Source: Macrothele yani
Taxonomy: Eukaryota > Arthropoda > Arachnida > Araneae > Macrothelidae
Direction: 5' to 3'
DNA: 64,000 bases
Assembly: GCA_039090855.1 (NCBI GenBank)
Contig: CM077013.1
Coordinates: forward strand, 142,187,240-142,251,239
Each line of letters starts with the position of its first letter. The stretch's first letter is position 1. Position numbers and translations under genes: made by a program. Under the pieces are notes generated by a model. That model was not told the origin of the DNA. It saw only the letters and a program-made list of their open reading frames with translations, and did not search any database. This document shows positions 21,289-32,398 of the stretch, piece after piece.

Positions 21289-22198
21289 AGACTGGATTTT
21301 TCTTGGCAGCCGCCTGTCACATGGACGTTTCTGTCTTCTGTCCAGTTGTGCTCGCAGTTACCTTTTCAATAAAGTGCCTTTGTATCCTTTGGATTCCTTG
21401 TTTGGACAGTTTTGCTCACTTGTCCCATATTCTTACATCTTGCTGATCTTATGGTATGATTTGAGTCGATGTGGAGCACTTCTGCACGACATTACATTTG
21501 AAAAACAGTCTCGTCCTTAATTTTTGCACGACAGTGTATGATAGACGGGAAGAAATGTAAATTACAAAGTTGTAGAACTCACTTTGCTTATTAGGAATCG
21601 ATATTGTTGTTTTATTAAGTACACATTATACACGTGTTTCCATTCTACGAAAAATTACAATCTTATATTATTAAATTTAGTTGGTTTCACATCATAAAAA
21701 AGTGTGCATTATATCATATTCCCGAAACATTGGAGATCCCTGCCTTTGGATATTTTACATTGGAGATCCCCCGACCCTGAAAATATGGGGGGGGGGGGGG
21801 TCTGTACATTAAAGAAACTTTTAAAAAGGGGCAGAACAGGGATGCTTTCACTGTTTTGATCGTTCTTTTGCTTCAAATTCAAAAGAGCACACCCACACTT
21901 CATCAACAGTGACATACCACTACAAAAACTGAGTTTCATTAGCTTCAAAATCTTTTACTCTTTCCTTGTTCTGATCTGTATTCAGTGCTTCAGGGACTCA
22001 CCTCAAAGAAATCTTCCTTCCCAACACATTCACCACAGTACCGTGAGCTCACTCATGGAAGGTATTCAACGTGGCCTCAAATGTACTTCAACGTTATTTT
22101 GCAGTCTCACATGATCAGGTCACAAATATCGTCCCCAGAAAGTGAATTCGAGATACTGTCACAGCACGTTAATTCTTTATTCATTAAAATACCACTAG

Positions 22199-22240
22199 TA
22201 CTTTCGGGACACCCCAAATGGTCCCATCATCAGGTGGATA
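22199..22240 (-). ncRNA. Hammerhead-ribozyme-like core
   Basis: On the minus strand: CTGATGA (22233-22227), stem II GGGAC with GTCCC around a 10-nt loop, then GAAAG (22205-22201). A UAC...GUA mini-stem follows in the stem III position, as in the motif at 8.2 kb. The stem II pairing is perfect. Stem I pairing is weak. Confidence 0.5.
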
Positions 22241-22414
22241 AAAGTAAAATGATAAAAACTATACTACATCTAAAAGATAAATGGTATGTCTACATCATGA
22301 ACTGTGAAAGAGACATCATGACAACATACAGGTGGTGGTTAGACAGAGTCAGTTACAAGTTAATGTGACACCAGAATTTCATGAATGACTCAGATGTTGC
22401 ATGGTAACTTCAAA

Positions 22415-22813
22415 TTATGTTTGATGGTGTGGAGCGGAGTTGATGAGTTGAAGCCAACGACTGGGTGGGCTGAAAGGATGATCATTACAGCAGGAAGTTA
22501 AAAATCTATGAATAACAACTGATTCCCCGTATCTCAAAAACCATTCCTTATTGTAACCTGATATTAATTTAATGCCAGACCAATTGGGAGTAAGGTGCTC
22601 GTCTAAGCAAGTTCTAGCGAGGGCTGTAGTGAGTACTTGGTTTTTTATTGAGCACTGATGTTCTAAAAGTCTGTTTTTCAAATGTCTTTTGGTGCTTCCC
22701 ACATAATATGTTACAGTTGTCTTTGTGGATCCAGATTGGTTGATCAAGTGTCTTTTGGTGCTTCCCACGTAATATGTTACAGTTGGCTTTGTGGATCCAG
22801 ATTGGTTGATCAA
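22415..22813 (-). pseudogene. GIY-YIG endonuclease fragment with duplicated motif
   Basis: The frame has TVTYYVGSTKRHLKNRLLEH, which is the Y-Y-G pattern and following Arg helix of GIY-YIG nucleases of Penelope-like elements. It then has a degenerate C-terminal part. The stretch with TYYVGSTKRHL is present twice in tandem through an exact 66-bp (22-codon) in-frame duplication (22684-22815). Upstream RT sequence is missing, so the copy is 5'-truncated and non-functional. Confidence 0.65.
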
Positions 22814-25784
22814 GGGGAATAGGTAAACACCTGCTAAAGTTAAAATATTATTGGGTCTTTGTCCTTCCTAATGGAAGCAAAGAGGTTTTTGTGCGTAGAC
22901 TGTCAAATATAAGTTGATGAATAAACAATTAACGTGCCTCCACGGTATCTCGTATTCACTTTCTGATATTTTGGCGCATATTATAAGGTATATTTAGTAT
23001 ACCAAGGTACTCTTGGTTTAACCCTAACTGGCATCCGCATTTGAAAGTGTCGACAGATTAACAGGTCTTCTGCTACTGGATCCATCTTTGGCACCCTCTC
23101 TTCCACGCTTAAATTCTGCAACGCAGTTTTTGAACATGGCATATGAAGGACAAGATTTAATTCATGTTTGCTGCATGTCCTCATGAATTTCTTTCTTCAA
23201 AATTCTCTTTAAATGGAGATACTAAATGACTGCATGGTGCCTGATTTTCTCAACAGTTGCCATTTTCATTCATCTTCCTCGCTTCAACACCCTCTGTACA
23301 AGAAATATTACAATTATGAGGGTTTTTAGCACGCACGCAAAGAATCACAGCACAGGTGGGTAATACTGTCTTTCTCATGAAAGCCTTCGCAATCTGCATA
23401 CACTGGGTTAAAATCTTTTCAACCTCCCTTCGTACATCCAGCTTTGCAGTTATTTGTGGCCCACACAAAATTAGCTAGTTTCATCTTCAAGCCTGCTTCT
23501 GCAACAGTTGTTTCTGATTTAATTCAACTATGCTTGAACTACTTTTGAAAGAACTGTACAACTGGCTTTATGCGAATCATAGTGCCATAAATTACACTTC
23601 CAACAAAAACAGAGGTGCTTTAATATCAGTTTCTGGCTACTGAGCAACAATAAAAGTGTGACAACATGCATTATAAAAGTTGGAAGAGCAAGACAGCCAC
23701 AACATAAGCAAGTGCTCGGTGCAGCAATATGTAGCTCGGTGTGAAATATACAAATCGGAGCCAGTTCTGATGTAAGAAAGGAAACGGAAAGATCAGAACT
23801 AGATCTGTCACACAAACCACTGAATGACAAAAAACATTAGTGGTGGAATATGCAATGTTATATGCATTGCATTCACTCTTATTAGCACTGAGAACATGAA
23901 TTTTTTTCCAGTAATATTAACAATTTTCGAAAATAGTTTTTAGTTCAACTTTGCTACATATGCAGAAACCTTACTTATATCATAAAGGTACCCAGATTTT
24001 GGGGTTTAAAATTCCCCAACATAACTCTAAGTCATCAGTAGTCCATATGCGCGGTGCCCATAGTTTTTCCGTAGTCAAGTAAAGTCAAGTTCCCACATTA
24101 AAATTTGCAGGGTAGCATGCGTATTTCCCATAGTACACTGCTACATTTTTAGTAATATTTTAATCTCGATCGGGGACAATACTTGGATAAATTTTGCAAC
24201 ATACCTAAGTCCCCTTAAAATGGGGCAAAAAAAATTTAGTAAATACACAAAAAATACATAACATATTTATTAAAAGGTGGAGTTGAAAATGGTATGTTAT
24301 TATATTAGCTACACTCTGGATAATAGCTGTAGATTTTGTGCGCCCACTACTGTATTTTTTTGCTGTCTCCGAATCCGGAAACATTGCTTGAAAAAGGGGC
24401 TTTCGCATGATCTGCGGCAGAAATTGGCAAATTTTGTTCGATTAAAAATCGAGCAAAATAACTTTCAGCTTGAATAACAGCGATCTCATCACTTTTTTTG
24501 AAGTAACTGGATACAGAATTATTCTTTTCTTTCAATAAACCATATTGTTCATGTTTTGTTTTTTTAAGTTACATGCTTCCGGCAATTGTCCCATCTGCCA
24601 GGAGCCACTGAAAAATCACAATTGCACACGCCACAAAACACATGATTTACAGAAACACGCGACCGCTGCAAACATGGAAATTCCAACGAATAACATTCCT
24701 TGTACTGCTGCAAACATTTTTTTCACACCATTGGAACAGGAAGCCACTGAAGCACGCTTCATAACTACAGCAATTCACATCACACCACAACTAATCAACT
24801 TCAGAACAAGAACAGAAAACATGGAAACGACTGTAGTCTACTTCTGACAATTTACGTCAGTTCAGGACGCGGTTAAGGTTTTCCTGAAGTTAACAGACAT
24901 CGTGCGTTGCGAACGCCATCCCACGGCAAGCCAGGTACAAAGTCACGTGATCACACAGAACGATCTCCGCTGCAACATTTCCGCTTGCTTTTCAGCCAGC
25001 CAAACATGCTTGTTGTGTGACAGCTTTGTGGCGTTACCGCAAAAATCGCTACATTTGACTATGGTTAACTTTTTTTTAAATAAGTTTTCCAGGAATACCC
25101 GAGATTTCTGGAAAAATCCGTAGTTTTTCACACCTTCTCCGTAAGTCCGTAGTTTGAACATGATATCCGTAGAAACTACGGAGGATCCGTAGTACTTGGC
25201 ATCTCTGGAAGTCATGTATACCACTACGACAGGTAGGAGTGCCACCATGACAGGAGTCAGAACAAAAGTAAACTTTGTGCTCTTATTGTGCTATAAATGA
25301 CCCTTCCCCCTCCCCAAGAGGGAAGGTGTAATGCTTAGCTCTTCACAACACTTGATTTTCCACTTACATCCCACCAGCAGTAAATATCCTTTGGGTACAT
25401 GTCCGACAGACACATGTGACAATGGTGTCTCCAAAACACGAATATCTAGATTTTTAGAAATGTGACCAAAACTAAGATCTTCATTTTTTTTTAATATATG
25501 TATGCACAACATTCAGAACAATTACATACTTTTTATCCCAGTTCAAGCTTGAATATGGGCTTTCAGACTGGAAAGCAGTGGAAGACCTTCAACTCCATAA
25601 TCAAGTTAGCTTTGCAATGAGTACAGTATCTAAGGTAACACTACTGTTGGTACAGTAGTGTTACCTCAGTGATGGCAGACAGTGTTTTAAGCTGTTCATA
25701 AGAGAGCCCTGATCACAAACAAGAAACTCAATTTCACTGTACTTTTCACTTTTCTTAGTATAATTGCTGATGTACACAGTCTTA

Positions 25785-26949
25785 TCAGAATAATATGGCC
25801 ACCTACCTAATAATCGGAATAATCACCCTTGGCCCGGATGACAGCGGTGAGACAGCGTGGCATGGATGCAATGAGACCCTGGAAGGTTACTCGAGTCACA
25901 TATGTCCAGTCGGACTGCAGTAGAGCACGGAGGTCTCGGAGATGGTGTGGTTGTGGGTCGGAATGTCAAAACTGTTGATCCAAATAGTTCCACAAGTGCT
26001 CTATGGGATTGAGGGCGGGCGATTTCGCCGGCCAAGGGAGAACAAAGACATTGCTATCGTATTCTTGAAACCAGTCACGAATCCCCTAGGCAACATACAC
26101 GCAGGGCACGTTGTGCTGTTGGTAGACACCATCACCACCAGGGTAAACGTTCAACATGAAGAGATGCATGTGGTCAGCAAGGATGTACCATGTAGCCATT
26201 AGCATTTAGGAACCTATCCAGTGATACCAGCAGTCCCAGGTCATACCAGGAAAACATCCCCCAGATATGCACATTGCAACCGCCGGCCTGTGCTTGACCG
26301 ACAAGCTTGTCTGAGTTTTGGTTCTCATATGTCTGGTGTATCCGCCACCGCCTGTCACTTCTGTGGAGTAGAAACCTCGATTTATTGGATAAGGCAACCT
26401 TTTCCCACTCTTCCACTATCCAATGACGGTAGTCCCATGCAAAGTTCAGGTGCTATTGCCAATTGACCTGGGTTAAGCATGGGTGCCTTGATGCAGCATT
26501 GACTCCAGAGAACCATGCATAACAAGTTTCGATCTACTGTTAGCGGGGACACGTCCTGGGTTCCCCAGCATTCATTACCATGCTCCATTGCTGCACTCCA
26601 CAGAAGACGTACTTCGCTGGGGTTGATGGCTTTTGGGCCTCCACAGTTATAATGTCTGGAAGTACTCGGTGTGCCAGCTATCCATTCTTGGTGCACTCTT
26701 ACTACAGCACCTCGCAAACAGCCCACAAAGTCTGCTGTTTCTGAGAAGCTTCCACCCTTGACGTGATAGCCAATGAACATTCCTTTTTGAACATCCATCA
26801 AATCACTACCCCTGCTCATGCCAGGACACTTGAGCCATGTGTATAATGGCTGGCCACTTATATTTCCGTGTGGTGAACCTTGTCACGTGCACTCTGTGAC
26901 ATGCCTGGGCGTGTACACTGTGATTCCGGGGGTGGTCATATTATTCTGA
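25785..26949 (-). mobile_element. Tc1-like element with intact terminal inverted repeats, broken transposase
   Basis: TA duplications lie at 25783-25784 and 26950-26951. The terminal inverted repeats read TCAGAATAATATGGCCACC on the left and TCAGAATAATATGACCACC on the right after reverse complement, with one mismatch. The length is 1165 bp. Confidence 0.9.
25803..26819 (-). pseudogene. Tc1-like transposase, frameshifted
   Basis: The Met at 26819 (MSRGSDLMDVQKGMFIGYH) begins a helix-turn-helix with FSETADFVGCLRGAVVRVHQ. The catalytic region is in another frame (26416-26174), with KVALSNKSRFLLHRSDRRWR, where the first catalytic Asp appears replaced by Asn. The C-terminal WPAKSPALNPIEHLWNYL with the catalytic Glu is readable at about 26035-25980 in a third frame. 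At least two frameshifts separate these parts. It is dead as an enzyme, but the ends are still usable as substrates in principle. Confidence 0.8.
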
Positions 26950-27716
26950 TACAGCCATGTATATATTTGCTGATGCATTTGAAGCTTTAGATTGCGATTG
27001 AAACTACCAATGGATTTTACCATAAATTTCAGCTGGCAAGTCAAGAGACAGGGCACATGAGACAAAAAGAACACAACATCGTCAGTCTTCTAGAACAATA
27101 ACATCTCCTACAGCTAATACATAAAAAGCTATAAGGCTTCCAGAGGAATTGCAGGAGACAGTGTAACAGTTAAATGTTTTATAAATAATGATCCCATTGC
27201 AGTTCCAACTTAAAAGTTGGCATACAAGTAAACAAAAACTGTAACAATGCCATATAATTTTTTTTCAAAATTTTAAAATATTCAAGGTTGAAAGTTATTT
27301 CTGTGACCTTGAAAATGTCAACATAACTTTATTTTTTAGCACGTCATTTAAAAGCGCATGTAAAATGCTATAAAAAATGCAAATTTCAACCTTCTAGTCC
27401 AATCAAGTAATGAGGTACAACTACTCGACGACTGTATGGTCATGATTTTTAAGGTCATGTAATTTGAAACCCTGCAGGTGGACAGAGCTAAAATTTGGGA
27501 TTTATGCACAAGCCTACATGTCTAACAATCACATCAAATTTCAAGGAAATTAAAAGGGGATCATGTTAAAAAAAACCAGCCATTTCATTGGTTGATTTGA
27601 CAAGGAATGAATGCCCTGTAGCATTAACAGCATTGTAAGTTTTTGTTGTCTTGAAGTTTTCCACCCCCTGATGATCAGAACTTCCCCAAAGTTTGCTGAA
27701 GATTTATTTACCTAGG

Positions 27717-27717
<1 letters not shown>

Positions 27718-27756
<39 letters not shown>
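27718..27756. repeat. Poly(T) tract, about 38 bp
   Basis: An uninterrupted T run 25 bp to the left of the SINE target duplication. It may be the poly(A) tail of another minus-strand retro-insert, but no body is recognised beside it. Confidence 0.9.
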
Positions 27757-27760
<4 letters not shown>

Positions 27761-27781
27761 TGTGTCATTGGTTTTTAAGAT

Positions 27782-27997
27782 TTTTTTTTAATTGGAGGTT
27801 TAATGACCACCGTGAGCAACTCAATGGGCTATAAGCAATCGCTCGTCCCTAATTTAGGGGCACTGGTTCCAGGGAAGGGAGAGAGCCAGTGCCATAAGAC
27901 AAACACAACATCCATACCTCACCGGGATTCGAACCCGGCCCTCTTTCGGACGAATGATCAGAAGGCATCACTTAGACCACTGTGCCACCGGGCGGCA
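27782..27997 (-). mobile_element. tRNA-derived SINE with 10-bp target duplication
   Basis: On the minus strand it opens with a tRNA-like head. The A-box-like TGGCACAGTGGTCTAAG and B-box GGTTCGAATCC are the internal RNA polymerase III promoter. A non-tRNA body and an A-rich 3' end (T run at 27782-27789) follow. TTTTTAAGAT flanks both sides (27772-27781 and 27998-28007). A related copy lies at 48654-48866. The element has no protein and depends on a LINE for movement. Confidence 0.9.
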
Positions 27998-28670
27998 TTT
28001 TTAAGATCAGTTGTATTGCTAGTTCAAGAACAGACCAACGCATTCCTCTTCTGGTAGAATCTAGGCTTGCAAACAGCAAATTGATTCATTCATCCGAAAG
28101 GGGTCCTGCTTGCCTGAGGTTAAAGGAATTTAAACCAATCACTTAAATTTGATTTTTTGTTTTTAATTTCTCCCCTAAAAGGGAAAAATAAGAATGCAAA
28201 CTCTTTTTTTCTTTGTAGAACTTGCCTCACATAGAGAACATAGAGAAGTCAGAGCACTGAAGGTTTGAAGAAATAGCCAATTGTGTTCTTACTGGGCAGG
28301 AAGACGGGTTAACTTACTACAATTATCAGAGCAATGTCTTCCACCTCAGCACTGCCTGACTGGTGATCTAATCTTTCACGCACTCAACAAATGTCAGTGA
28401 AGGGTGTTATTGGGACGCTTCGACAAAGCTGCTTGGAGCTCAAGTACATTTCTTGTTCTTAGCTTGTCCAGTACATGATATACAAGGTGTGTCTAAAGTC
28501 TTTCCCTGATTACGATAAGTGCATAAAATGAGCCAAGCTGGTTAGATGCACACGGTTTGTTGCATTGATTAGGCCATATTCTCAAGCTTTTTGTTTGTTT
28601 TACTTTTGGAACAATAGGTGGCGTTGCATGCCTGCAGAGTAGTTTGTTGTTGAAAGCGTCATTCGGCAAA

Positions 28671-29965
28671 ATGGCTTCTATGCAGGAGAAGGCTAATTGT
28701 GTTCTCTGGTTTCATGAAACCAAATCTGTAATTTCAAGTTTAGGCATGAGTATGATATAGCTCCGCCTGGTGTGAAGAGCATTAGGAACTGGTATCAAAA
28801 GTTTAAACAGATATGTAGTGTCTGTAATCAAACAAGAAGTGGAAGACCTCTCGCTGGTGAGGAAACTGTCAACACTGTGTGTGATGCATTCATACGAAGC
28901 CATAGGAAATCAATTAGTCATGCCTCTAGTGAACTGGGTATACCTATGAAGACAGTGCAGGGCATTTCAAGAAAGTGGCTTCATTTTTTTGCATACAAAT
29001 TGCAAATTGTTCAAGCCTTGGAACCTAATGATGGGCCCAGACGTGCGACGTTCACTATGGATATTCTTGAACGAATAGACAATGATAATGATTACCTGAA
29101 ACAGATTTGTTTTTCAGATGAATCAACTTTTCATATCTCAAGTAAAGTGAACACGCATAGCGCCCATATCTGGTTCAGAGAACTTACATGTGGTTTTGGA
29201 GAAAGAGAGGGTTAGCCCTAAAAATCAATGTTTGGTGCAGACTAAGACACAACAAAGTAATTGGACCATTCTTTTTATTCAGCCCACCATTACACCGGGT
29301 ATTTACCTCGACATGATGCAGCTGAATGTTGCTCCTCAACTGGAACAGCTGCAACCGCGGGTAGTGTTCCAGCAGGACAGTGGGCTCCCGCACAGGGGTG
29401 TACCTGTCTATCAATTCTTAGATGACAAATTCCCTAACAGATGGATAGGCAGAGATGGTCCCATACCCTGGCCACCAAGATCATCACATGATCTCATACC
29501 CTGGCCACCAAGATCATTTTCTTAAATGACAAATTCCCCTAACAGATGGATATGCAGAGATGGTACCATACCATGGACACCAAGATCATCAGATAATCTC
29601 ATACCAATGGCCACCAAGATCATTTTCTTAAATGAAAAATTCCCTGACAGATGGATAGGCAGAGATGGTCCCATACCCTGGCCACCAAGATAATTTTCTT
29701 AAATGACAAATTCCCTAACAGATGGATAGGCAGAGATGGTCCCATACACTGGACACCAAGATTCCTAGACATTACACCCCTTAACTTCTTTTTATGGGGC
29801 TACATTAAGGATCAAGTGTATGCAACACCAGTTGCAGATATTAACACTTTGAAGGGAAAAATAACTGAAGCATTTGCGACCATCACAGATGACATACATG
29901 CTGCAGCAGACATGGAACTGGATGTTCTCTGTGTAATAAAAGGAGCCCACATTGAGGTATACTGA
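28671..29965 (+). pseudogene. DUF4817/DDE_3-type transposase, frameshifted, with internal tandem duplications
   Basis: The start at 28671 gives MASMQEKANCVLWFHETKSV, the usual N-terminus of this family. A frameshift at about 28740 leads to KSIRNWYQKFKQICSV and TRSGRPLAGEETV. The catalytic domain has CFSDESTFHISSKVNTHSAH (first Asp). A further shift at about 29210 leads to PRVVFQQDSGLPH (second Asp) and IPWPPRS. The block around DDKFPNRWIGRDGPIPWPP is then repeated about four times (29421-29765). The last copy leads into LDITPLNFFLWGYIKDQVYA and a normal C-terminus KGAHIEVY at 29965. The duplications and shifts abolish function. Confidence 0.85.
29421..29765. repeat. Four-unit tandem amplification inside the transposase
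   Basis: Units starting with a GACAAATTCCCTAACAGATGG-like stretch begin at about 29423, 29526, 29633 and 29704 (spacings about 103, 107 and 71 bp). Each ends near CCACCAAGATCATTTTCTTA. Two also contain an extra CATACCCTGGCCACCAAGAT repeat. Confidence 0.88.
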
Positions 29966-30557
29966 TGGCCCAGGCATAAAAAAATCGATTTCAGGTAAGA
30001 TACATTGGAAAATCATAGGTGTCTAATGAGAGCGGTCCATTTTAAAGGATTTATCATAATCAGGGAAAGACTTTAGACACACCCTGTATAGTGAATGCAT
30101 TAAGATGTGAATTTCAAACAAAATAAAAGAAATTAATGCATTTGAAATAAGTGCACATTTTTGTATTCTAAAAGCATATTTTTCCTACTCAGATGCATGT
30201 GTGTATGAATGCTGTTTTATCAATGTTTAGTGCGTATAAATTCAAAGGCTAAACATAGAACATATCCTGAATTAGAAAATATACTGGATACAAATTAAAA
30301 CTAAATTTTTGATTAATTAGGGGCAGTATTTAAATTCTAAAGGCACGCTACAGTAAAAAGAATTTACAGAAGGTGGGGGGGGGGATTCCAGTATGTGGTG
30401 TTTCTTAGTTTAGTATGCCACCAATTTTTTTTTTAGAAGGCGGCTGCAGAAACTTTTATTTTCATGACTGTGCTAATCAATCAGATGACAGCAGCAAAGA
30501 AAATATATTCCTGTTATCATGTGAATGAAAGTACTCCTTTTTAAGAGCAACTATTAA

Positions 30558-30804
30558 CCCTTTAACAACCATAACGCTTGTACAAACAAACGCCCATAGC
30601 CACCCGAAACACGCCTGTCTAGAATGAGTTAGATTTCCTACCCTTACCTGTTCTTTAAATTTGCATGACCACCGAGGGATCAGGAGGAGTTACCATCAGT
30701 CATCGTTGTTGTCACTAAACAAAGAAGTGAAACAAATGCAGACATTTTTGGCCGTTGTGGTATTTAGAGTGATACCTGATTTCAGGGTCATGGTCGTTAA
30801 AGGG
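30558..30804. mobile_element. piggyBac-like MITE (TTAA target duplication)
   Basis: TTAA flanks both sides (30554-30557 and 30805-30808). The ends are CCCTTTAACAACCATAAC and, reverse-complemented, CCCTTTAACGACCATGAC, with two mismatches. The 247-bp interior has no coding potential. TTAA duplication with CCC/GGG termini is the piggyBac signature. Confidence 0.8.
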
Positions 30805-30919
30805 TTAAGGCAAAAAGCATGTTCTGTGAAAATAGATTTTTAAAATAAGTAGATTTTCCTGTAATGCTGGAGGCCATACACTTTAGGTGGTGAAAAGTAG
30901 TTTATAACCCAAACTATAT

Positions 30920-32398
30920 ATCATCATCATCATCATCATTGTCAACCATTATCAATCCACTACTGGATTGATAATGGTCTCCCCATGTCTCTTCCACAAC
31001 TGTCTTGAACCTGTCTTCTCCATGTTACTCCAGCATTCTTTCAAATTCCATCCCCCCATCTCCCATGTGGTCATCATCTTGTTCTTTTTTTTCTTTTCTT
31101 TTTTTTTTTTTTTTTGTCGCTTGGAATCTAGTCTAGAATTTTGGTTGTCCATCGGTGGTCCGTTCATCTGGGAAAATGTCCAGCCCATTGCTATTTCAGA
31201 GATTTTACTCTGATCATGATGTCTTCCACTCTTGTTATTTTCATTACCTGGTTACACCAAGTCTGCATCTATCTTTGCTTCTTTCAGTTGTCTGCAGCCT
31301 TTGTATATCTTTTTTAGTTAAAGTCCATGCCTGTGCTCTGTATGAAACTGGATGCAATGATTACACACTTTCCTTTTAAGACATAATGGCATATTGCTCT
31401 TGAAAATTGTACTGTTTCTTCCTAAAGCTCTCCAGCCAAGTTTTATATGTCGATTAATTTCCTCATCAATGTGACCTTTGCTTGATATCTGTTGTCCAAG
31501 TTAAGTGTAGGTATTGGTTACCTCAAGCTTTTCTCTATCAATTACAAAATCTTCATTTCTTGAAAAAGCATTGTACATCAGTTTTGTTTTCTGAAAGCTC
31601 ATTTTTAATCCCACTTCTTTACTCTTGTCAGCAAGTTCCTGAATCATATGCTGCAACTCTGAAGGGGTAGTTACAAAAATGATTATGTCATAAAAAACGA
31701 AGGTGAGTTCAGTAATCTCCATTAATCTTTATCCCCTTGTTTTCCCAATCCAAGGATTGAAAGACACTTTGCAATGTGACATTAAAGAGTTTGGGAGATA
31801 GGGTGTCACCTTGTCTCACTCCCTTTCCAATTTTTATTGGTGCTGTATCCTCAAATAGCCAAACCGTGGCACTTGCACTTTCATAGATGTTATTAATAAT
31901 GCTAATGTAAGCATCTTCAATACCGCAGGATTTCAAAGCCATTGTAATGGCTGATTGTTTCACAGAATCAAAGGCCTTTTCATAATCAATAAAAGCCATG
32001 CATAATTGGCAGTTCATATTGCTTCGTTCTTTCAATTAGTTCTCTCAGTACACCAATATGACCTATGGTGCTGTAGCTATTCGTGAATCCAGCTTGTTCT
32101 CTAGGTTCAGCTATGTCCAATATTACCTTAAAGCAATGTGAAAGAACCTTAGTGAAGATTTTATAAACCACTGAAAAGAGGCTGATGGGCCTGTAGTTCA
32201 CGAAATCCTCAATGTCACCTTTGTTTATGTAGCAGGATCATTGTACCATTGTTCAAATCCTCGGGCATCTTTCCTTCATTGAGATCATCTAGTCCTTCCT
32301 TGAGCCAGTCTAGTTTATGTTTCTCCGCTTGTTCCTTGCTTAATGTCCACGGTAATTCCATCTTCTCCTGGAGTTCTTCCCCGTTTCATGTTCTTAAT
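30920..32398 (-). mobile_element. Old RTE fragment, minus strand, with its GAT-type tail
   Basis: On the minus strand it runs from the linker before the RT (32398) through NYRPISLFSVVYKIF, FIDYEKAFDSV, RQGDTLSPKLF and DKSKEVGLKM to the 3' end and tail (CATCAT at 30920-30938 on the plus strand). Several frameshifts are present. The FADD catalytic motif is lost (VFYDIIIF). It abuts 32399-32898, a plus-strand 3' end, so the two tails face outward. Confidence 0.88.

Larger units (their letters stand above)
19827..21536 (+). mobile_element. Tc1-like element with one frameshift in the transposase
   Basis: The element is bounded by TA dinucleotides (19825-19826 and 21537-21538). The ends are CAGTGGTGTCC on the left and, reverse-complemented, CACTGTCGTGC on the right, which are imperfect inverted repeats. 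It is 1710 bp long. The 5' leader is duplicated (189-bp period, see separate entry), and a single transposase gene follows. It is the best preserved Tc1-type copy in the window. Confidence 0.85.
22140..22835 (-). mobile_element. Second Penelope-like fragment with hammerhead-like core
   Basis: On the minus strand a GIY-YIG-like endonuclease end (22813-22415) is followed by a UTR that contains CTGATGA, a 5-bp stem II and GAAAG. It differs in sequence from the 8-10 kb pair, so it represents another Penelope-like lineage. The outer limits are uncertain because no target duplication was found. Confidence 0.65.
28483..30086 (+). mobile_element. Mariner-type (DUF4817/DDE_3) element with terminal inverted repeats
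   Basis: It is flanked by TA (28481-28482 and 30087-30088). The left end CAAGGTGTGTCTAAAGTCTT and the right end, reverse-complemented, CAGGGTGTGTCTAAAGTCTT differ at only one position over these 20 bp, and the similarity extends for about 35 bp. One transposase gene lies between. The length is 1604 bp. Confidence 0.9.

Noticed and set aside
24545..24847. 100-codon ORF with a CxxC (NCPICQEP)
   Set aside because: Only one CxxC pair, no further zinc ligands at proper spacing and no family resemblance; treated as chance.
27880..27997. tRNA gene suggested by the A-box and B-box-like sequence (also 48780-48866)
   Set aside because: No complete cloverleaf follows, the sequence continues into a repeated body with A-rich tail and has a target duplication; it is a SINE head.
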